Of a stretch of DNA of 8,604 nt, positions 5,171-8,604 are shown piece by piece. A program made the translations under genes and the position numbers. The notes under the pieces were generated by a model, which did no database searches, was not told where the DNA came from, and worked only from the letters and a program-made list of their open reading frames with translations. Each line of letters begins with the position of its first letter. Within the stretch, counting starts at the first letter, position 1. The stretch lies in the NCBI GenBank assembly GCA_021160955.1, contig JAGHBM010000054.1, positions 1-8,604 on the forward strand, read 5' to 3'. Source of the DNA: Candidatus Aenigmatarchaeota archaeon. Its GTDB lineage: Archaea > Aenigmatarchaeota > Aenigmatarchaeia > PWEA01 > JAGHBM01.

Positions 5171-5743
5171 ATGGGAAGAACCATTTTTACCGGATATTCA
5201 TATAATGGTTTTAAGATATTTTCTAAAGAAAGTTTTCCGGAATTTTTTAAATCCATTTACAACGGTTTCTTTACTGTATTAGACGAGAATAAAATTCTCC
5301 ATTTTTATAGTAGAGGGATCGCGGCAGTTCTTACCGATATCTCAAGACTGGACGAGTTGATACCTAAATATGGACCCGAATTTGTTTTGGAGGCCGAAGT
5401 CGAGTATAGTGATGAAAGGGGAGAAATGGAAGAAAAAATTCTCATCGTTGATGATATGTTGCCTCCAGTGACATCTGAAGGAGATAACATGAGATGGAGA
5501 CTTAAAAAAGTATTTGCCAACTTACTTGAAAGCGACAATGCACTTCCAATTAAAAATTTTAGGTTACGTGCAGAGTGGTATCAGTTCATTGATGAAAATC
5601 TTGGAACATATACTATCGATGGTGTTGTTAAACCCATAGAAAGCCAAGATATTGCTGCATTTGTAGGAAGCGAAGAATTGAAAAAAGAATATCAAAGACA
5701 AGTAAAGGAATTAGGATTGGAAGGTACTCTTTTTAACCTTTGA
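5171..5743 (+). CDS. Conserved-looking protein of unknown function, 190 residues
   Basis: I do not recognise a family. The protein looks soluble, with no signal peptide or membrane helix. The first part (1-60) is rich in aromatics (GYSYNGFKIF, FFKSIYNGFFTVLDENKILHFY). Then come an acidic strand-rich part, 'FVLEAEVEYSDERGEMEEKILIVDD' (71-95), and 'LPPVTSEGDNMRWRLKKVFANLLE' (97-120). The rest holds 'FRLRAEWYQFIDENLGTYTIDGVVKPI' (130-156) and a charged C-terminal helix. Alternation of strands and helices suggests a compact alpha/beta domain. The ribosome site GGTAAT sits three bases before ATG. It lies 12 bases after the PRC-barrel gene, so a shared transcript is likely, and its 3' end overlaps radA on the other strand by 11 bases. 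Confidence 0.75.
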   Translation: MGRTIFTGYSYNGFKIFSKESFPEFFKSIYNGFFTVLDENKILHFYSRGIAAVLTDISRLDELIPKYGPEFVLEAEVEYSDERGEMEEKILIVDDMLPPVTSEGDNMRWRLKKVFANLLESDNALPIKNFRLRAEWYQFIDENLGTYTIDGVVKPIESQDIAAFVGSEELKKEYQRQVKELGLEGTLFNL

Positions 5744-6722
5744 TATCTCTTATTCCTTCTTCTGTGACGGCGAATACACATTCTCCTTCTGGTAGATTTG
5801 GCGAATCTATCAATCTTGCTATCCTTTTCTCACCTTTGCTCTTTCTAAGATAAATCCTGAAAGTAGCTTGATGTCCAAGGATGTGACCGCCTATTGGCGA
5901 TGTTGGATCACCAAACAATATATCTGGTCTAGCCATTACCTGGTTGGTAACGTACACCGCTACGTTGTAAACATCGGCTATCCTTTGGAGTGTATGTAGA
6001 TGTTTGTTAAGCTTTTGCTGTCTTGTTGCCAGAGTACCTCTTCCGGTGTAGTCGCTTCTAAACTGAGAAGTAACGGAATCTATTACGACAAGCCCTATGT
6101 TATTTTTCTTTATGAGATCGGGTAATTTTTCTACTAAGAGGATCTGGTGATCGGAGTTGTATGCCCTAACCGTGTAAATTCTCTTCATAACTTCTTTTTC
6201 GTCAAGACCAACGGCACGTCCAAGTTGTATGAGTCTCTCGGGTCTAAGGGTTCCTTCCGTGTCTATTATCACGGCATTTCTGTTTAGACCACCCTTCTCT
6301 TTTGGTAGAAGTACGTTGACGGCAAGTTGGAATCCGAGCTGGCTCTTACCGCTTCCGAATGCACCATGAGCTTCAGTGATTGACTGGGTTTCGACCCCAC
6401 CCCCGAGTAAGTCGTCGAGGGCTTTGGAACCAGTTGTTATCTTTCCTATTTTCTCTCTTTTTTTAGCTAGTTTCTCCACGGTCTCAAATCCTATGTCCAA
6501 CGATTCCCTTGCAGCCTGAATTATTTTTGATGCGGTGGCCTCACCTATACCAACTTTTTCGGCTAGTTCGGAAGAAGAAGCTGCGGCGATACTCATCAAG
6601 TCGCTGTAGCCCATTTCCCTGAGCTTTTCAGCTGTTTTTTCTCCAACACCCGGAAGTTCATCTATAGTCTTTATTTTTTTCTTTTTCTCCTCTTTTTCAT
6701 TTGTTTCGACTTTTTTTGCCAT
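5733..6722 (-). CDS. radA: DNA repair and recombination protein RadA
   Basis: This 329-residue recombinase forms filaments on single-stranded DNA and carries out strand exchange. A Lys/Glu-rich lead (1-18) precedes helix-hairpin-helix 'LPGVGEKTAEKLREMGYSDL' and 'VGIGEATASKIIQAARE', then the linker motif F79-E-T-V82. Walker A is GAFGSGKSQ (120-128), 'VIIDTEGTLRPERL' is at 151-164, and Walker B 'LVVIDS' at 211-216. L2-type 'SDYTGRGTLATRQQKLNKHLH' and 'VYVTNQVMARPD' follow, then 'PIGGHILGH' and 'LPEGECVFAVTEEGI' close the core. Length is typical. A GTG at 6734 is in frame, but ATG 6722 has GGTGA five bases upstream. Third gene of the histone-RPA-RadA unit, 20 bases after the RPA stop. The linker has Val where many RadA/Rad51 have Ala. 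Confidence 0.97.
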   Translation of the reverse strand: MAKKVETNEKEEKKKKIKTIDELPGVGEKTAEKLREMGYSDLMSIAAASSSELAEKVGIGEATASKIIQAARESLDIGFETVEKLAKKREKIGKITTGSKALDDLLGGGVETQSITEAHGAFGSGKSQLGFQLAVNVLLPKEKGGLNRNAVIIDTEGTLRPERLIQLGRAVGLDEKEVMKRIYTVRAYNSDHQILLVEKLPDLIKKNNIGLVVIDSVTSQFRSDYTGRGTLATRQQKLNKHLHTLQRIADVYNVAVYVTNQVMARPDILFGDPTSPIGGHILGHQATFRIYLRKSKGEKRIARLIDSPNLPEGECVFAVTEEGIRDIKG

Positions 6723-6742
6723 CTTATTCACCACAAACTCAC

Positions 6743-7726
6743 TTACTCTTTTCTCTCCAAACTATTTAAAATTGCCTTTGCCTCTTTGATCGGATCGACT
6801 TCTTCCACATCGGTAGCTATAAATTCTAACCTTTCAAAGAATTGATTCTGTTTTGTTCTTCCACGAACTACGAATTCCTTACCAAGAATTTCATTTATTT
6901 TTTCTTTGAGTTTGTCAAAGTCGCTGCCGTTTTTCGTCATGTTGAAAGCTTCTTCGGATTTCATTCCAATTACCTTTTCAGCTTGTTCCCTGAAAAACAC
7001 TATTCTCATGTTACCGGTGCCATCGTCTATGACACCACTCAATATCAAGATCGGCTTTGGCTCAACTTCGCCATGAGTCTCACATTTGTTATCCACGATC
7101 TTTTGCCCACATATTGGACAGACGAAGAAAAAGGGTTTCGTGTCGAATATCTGTACTATAGCGCCCCTAATTTCACCGTTACTACCAATCGTTAACCTTC
7201 TTATTTCAGTTCGTCCAACGCCCTTCTTCGGGGTTATCTCTACATCTATTTTGTTTATTTTACTTGTTTTACCGAGCCTTAGCTCACATCCGCCCAGTCC
7301 GTTGTCCCTCGTGTATGCGTTTAGAACTTCGATGTTCATACCTTCTTCTAAGTTTTTAACCAAGTCTGTCTGTTCGTCCCAAAGAGAAATTCTTATCTGT
7401 CCAGTCTCGTCACCGATTATTATACTCGCTACCTTACCCTTTTTTCCATTTCTCTCAAATTCTTTAGGTTGAATTATCCTTATTATGTTACCTTTAACGT
7501 TCACCGACTTCATACCGCAAATTATATTTTCTATTTTGAGATCCTTTGAAATTTCCTTGAGTAAATTCAGTCCGTATTCCTTTGCAACTATATGTGCGGC
7601 ACCTTCCTCTGAGATTAGTCCGGAAAATTCCCTGACTTTTTCCTCTATCAATTTCTTTACTTCAGACTCATCTATTTTTGCACCTTCGGATATTTTTTTG
7701 ATTAGCTCTTCAAGGTTTCCATACAT
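6743..7726 (-). CDS. rpa: Replication protein A-like single-stranded DNA binding protein with zinc finger
   Basis: This 327-residue protein has an N-terminal helical segment (1-60: LEELIKKI..., VKKLIEEKV..., AAHIVAKEYGL) typical of euryarchaeal RPA. OB-fold 1 is at about 68-165 (VNVKGNIIRI, KVASIIIGDETGQIRISLWDE). A second OB-fold at about 185-310 carries an inserted zinc site C203-PI-C206 ... C215-ET-H218, then 'ILSGVIDDGTGNMRIVFFRE'. It would coat single-stranded DNA in replication and repair. Its place between histone and radA suggests it supplies coated DNA to RadA. The start has GGTG about five bases upstream and follows the histone stop after 21 bases. The C-terminus is short and charged, possibly a partner-binding tail. 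Confidence 0.93.
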   Translation of the reverse strand: MYGNLEELIKKISEGAKIDESEVKKLIEEKVREFSGLISEEGAAHIVAKEYGLNLLKEISKDLKIENIICGMKSVNVKGNIIRIIQPKEFERNGKKGKVASIIIGDETGQIRISLWDEQTDLVKNLEEGMNIEVLNAYTRDNGLGGCELRLGKTSKINKIDVEITPKKGVGRTEIRRLTIGSNGEIRGAIVQIFDTKPFFFVCPICGQKIVDNKCETHGEVEPKPILILSGVIDDGTGNMRIVFFREQAEKVIGMKSEEAFNMTKNGSDFDKLKEKINEILGKEFVVRGRTKQNQFFERLEFIATDVEEVDPIKEAKAILNSLERKE

Positions 7727-7747
7727 AAAAACACCATAAATTAGACC

Positions 7748-7957
7748 TTAGAATCCTTTTTTCTTGGCGAGCCTGACATCCTTGGCCATTACTGTTTTTC
7801 TACCAGCATGCTTTGCCAATGCAGCGCACTCTGCAGCAAGTTCCGATGCAATATCTTCAAGAACTGATGCAAATTCTTCTGCCGCCTTTTTACTAACTCT
7901 TCCAGCTCCCGCCTTTTTCAGAATTCTCTCGATAGGAGCTAAAGGTAGTTCACCCAT
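7748..7957 (-). CDS. Archaeal histone
   Basis: This 69-residue protein is essentially one histone fold: 'ELPLAPIERILKKAGAGRVSK' (3-23), a long central helix 'AAEEFASVLEDIASELAAECAALAKHAG' (25-52), then the DNA-binding 'RKTV' loop (53-56) and 'AKDVRLAKKKGF' (58-69). Such proteins dimerise and wrap DNA. The sequence is close to the usual HMf/HPy pattern, with a slightly basic KKKGF end and one Cys (C44) in the central helix. The frame is open to GTG 7987, but ATG 7957 has GGAGGTG five bases upstream and matches the family N-terminus MGELP. It heads a unit with RPA and RadA. Confidence 0.96.
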   Translation of the reverse strand: MGELPLAPIERILKKAGAGRVSKKAAEEFASVLEDIASELAAECAALAKHAGRKTVMAKDVRLAKKKGF

Positions 7958-7989
7958 TCTAACACCTCCATTTTTTATTTCTAACACCT
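7957..7989 (-). repeat. Direct repeat over the histone leader and start
   Basis: On the minus strand AGGTGTTAGAA occurs at 7989-7979 and again at 7967-7957, 22 bases apart. The second copy carries the ribosome site and runs into the ATG. The first gives an in-frame GTG with only a weak upstream context. Between them lies an out-of-frame ATG (7971-7969) opening a ten-codon frame that ends inside the histone gene. The duplication may reflect a start-region slip or translational control. Confidence 0.5.
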
Positions 7990-8000
7990 TCTTATTTATA
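7990..8000 (-). promoter_or_regulatory. TATA box of the histone-RPA-RadA unit
   Basis: On the minus strand the sequence reads aactataaataag, a strong archaeal TATA element. Transcription would begin about 25 bases on, near 7970, leaving a leader of about a dozen bases that just contains GGAGGTG before ATG 7957. No other TATA box is seen before RPA or RadA, so this promoter probably drives all three. Confidence 0.65.
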
Positions 8001-8042
8001 GTTTTGGTTAAATAGTGATTATCTTTAAATTCTACAAAGAAT

Positions 8043-8059
8043 GAACATCTTCATTGTTC
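8043..8059 (-). terminator. Weak stem-loop after the 61-residue gene
   Basis: GAACA (8043-8047) pairs with TGTTC (8055-8059) around a seven-base loop. On the minus strand it lies 13 bases after the small gene's stop and is followed by a short T-containing stretch. The stem is only five pairs, so the call is tentative. Confidence 0.25.
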
Positions 8060-8072
8060 TCAATTTAATATT

Positions 8073-8258
8073 CTATGCGCATTCAACTAGGTAGCACTCA
8101 TCCATTCTTAATACTCCACATTCTCTGTAAATTTCTTCAGCTTTTTTCAAGATATCAGAATCATTTATTAGTCTTTCTATCATCTCTGTAAGTTTAGTGG
8201 GGTTTCCATTATTTGAATAATTCATCTTTGCCAAAGAAATGCGATTGTTTCCCTCCAT
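8073..8258 (-). CDS. Small Cys-containing protein of unknown function, 61 residues
   Basis: I do not recognise this protein. The N-terminal 20 residues are polar and Asn-rich (MEGNNRISLAKMNYSNNGNP). The rest looks helical and amphipathic: 'LTEMIERLINDSDILKKAEEIYREC' (23-47). The end 'GVLRMDECYLVECA' carries Cys 55 and 60 besides Cys 47. It has no membrane helix or signal peptide. Support for a real gene comes from a TATA-like element (8282-8289) centred 28 bases before the ATG, which would give a leaderless or near-leaderless transcript; there is no ribosome site. The acidic/basic helix pattern would suit an antitoxin-like or protein-binding peptide, but that is only a guess. Confidence 0.5.
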   Translation of the reverse strand: MEGNNRISLAKMNYSNNGNPTKLTEMIERLINDSDILKKAEEIYRECGVLRMDECYLVECA

Positions 8259-8280
8259 GTTATCTTTTTAATGTTTAGCA

Positions 8281-8297
8281 AATATAAAAATTTAAGA
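8281..8297 (-). promoter_or_regulatory. TATA box for the 61-residue gene
   Basis: On the minus strand the sequence reads cttaaatttttatatt, a TATA-like run with A/T-rich lead, centred near 8286. ATG 8258 lies about 28 bases downstream, the distance at which archaeal transcripts start, so the mRNA would be leaderless. Confidence 0.5.
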
Positions 8298-8334
8298 AAC
8301 CTTTCACTAAAAGATTAATCTTTTTTTGAGTCAT

Positions 8335-8500
8335 TCATTGATCAAGTTCTTCAGCCCTTTCTACTGCTTCGCATAAACAGCTTCTATATGTATTCCACTA
8401 TGAGCCACGATCAATCATCATAGAAGAGCTCAACGTACTTCGAAAGATCTCACCCATCCTTCTTTTAACATTTCTGGATCAACCTTTCTAATCTTTCATT
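8335..8500 (-). pseudogene. Possible decayed gene remnant
   Basis: The stretch between the small gene's promoter and the right edge (8298-8550) has no long open frame, but short minus-strand pieces read like protein in different frames: ERLERLIQKC and later KYVELFYDD in one, KVDPEMLKEGWVRSFEVR in a second, and a C-terminal YRSCLCEAVERAEELDQ ending at TGA 8335-8337 in a third. Successive stops and frame changes would fit a gene broken by several indels. The 'ERLI..., KVDPE' opening resembles some archaeal HEPN-type proteins, but that is too short to rely on. Chance open pieces in AT-rich DNA are the alternative. Confidence 0.3.
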
Positions 8501-8550
8501 TTGATAATAAAAATTTTATAAAATCTTTTTTAGACTTTTTGGTTCCTAAA

Positions 8551-8562
8551 TTCTCACATTTT
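8551..8562 (+). repeat. Stray CTCACATTTT motif near the right edge
   Basis: TTCTCACATTTT repeats the core found eight times in 1534-2070 and has the same orientation. It sits about 12 bases before the TATA element of the edge gene, a position where an activator or repressor site would act. This hints that the motif may be a transcription factor site rather than an origin-only element. Confidence 0.5.
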
Positions 8563-8572
8563 GGAATGATTT

Positions 8573-8604
8573 TTTTATATATAACATGGCATATTATTAT
8601 GGGG
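8573..8604 (+). promoter_or_regulatory. TATA box and possible leaderless start at the window edge
   Basis: The run ttttatatata (about 8573-8582) is followed about 21 bases later by ATG at 8599-8601 and then GGG, after which the window ends. The spacing suits a leaderless gene. Nothing can be said about its product. Confidence 0.4.

Noticed and set aside
7080..7089. CTCACATTTG inside the RPA gene
   Set aside because: It lies in coding sequence over the conserved zinc-site region (Cys-Glu-Thr-His) and is best explained by the protein.
6842..7739. Open frames on + across the RPA gene
   Set aside because: They are antisense shadows of a well-supported gene and have no family resemblance.

Overview
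The window is archaeal. It carries a RadA recombinase, an RPA-type single-strand DNA binding protein with a zinc finger, a bare histone-fold protein, a short ThpR-type RNA phosphodiesterase, TATA-box promoters 25-30 bases before starts, and ribosome sites of the GGTGAT type set about 3-5 bases before start codons. DNA is AT-rich and genes are packed, with three tail-to-tail overlaps. I cannot fix the lineage by eye; a small-genome or deep-branching euryarchaeal or DPANN archaeon is a guess.

Left part (1-1100): the 3' end of a thymidylate-kinase-like gene on +, then on - a two-gene unit, thpR followed by a translationally coupled, membrane-anchored OB-fold protein. A shared AT-rich promoter region separates thpR from a divergent small winged-helix protein (1190-1507), which has a perfect 7-1-7 palindrome at its predicted transcription start.

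Centre-left (1508-2291): about 780 bases without a gene, holding two arrays of TTCAC-type repeats spaced mostly at exactly 11 bp (1695-1788 and 2105-2208). Between and before them lie eight copies of a related CTCACA motif, all in the same orientation. The perfect palindrome TTCACGTGAA occurs four times, the last one in the promoter or leader of the next gene. That gene (2292-3425) is an AAA+ ATPase with a C-terminal winged helix. This repeat block, flanked by two DNA-binding proteins and lying a few kilobases from histone, RPA and RadA genes, is the strongest candidate for an undescribed system: a replication origin (or partition/plasmid-type replicon module) with a non-standard initiator. 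A small P-loop kinase follows the ATPase directly.

Centre (3960-5743): a ten-helix EamA transporter on -, divergent from a PRC-barrel protein on +, which is followed 12 bases later by a 190-residue protein I do not recognise.

Right part (5733-7990): a tight minus-strand operon, histone then RPA then RadA, with one clear TATA box. It would express a chromatin protein together with the single-strand binding and strand-exchange proteins. Further right are a 61-residue Cys-containing small protein with a TATA box placed for a leaderless or near-leaderless transcript, a likely decayed gene (8335-8500), a stray copy of the CTCACATTTT motif, and a TATA box with an ATG at the very edge.

Several starts are moved from the longest open frame on ribosome-site evidence: the kinase to 3431, PRC-barrel to GTG 4901, RadA to 6722 and histone to 7957.
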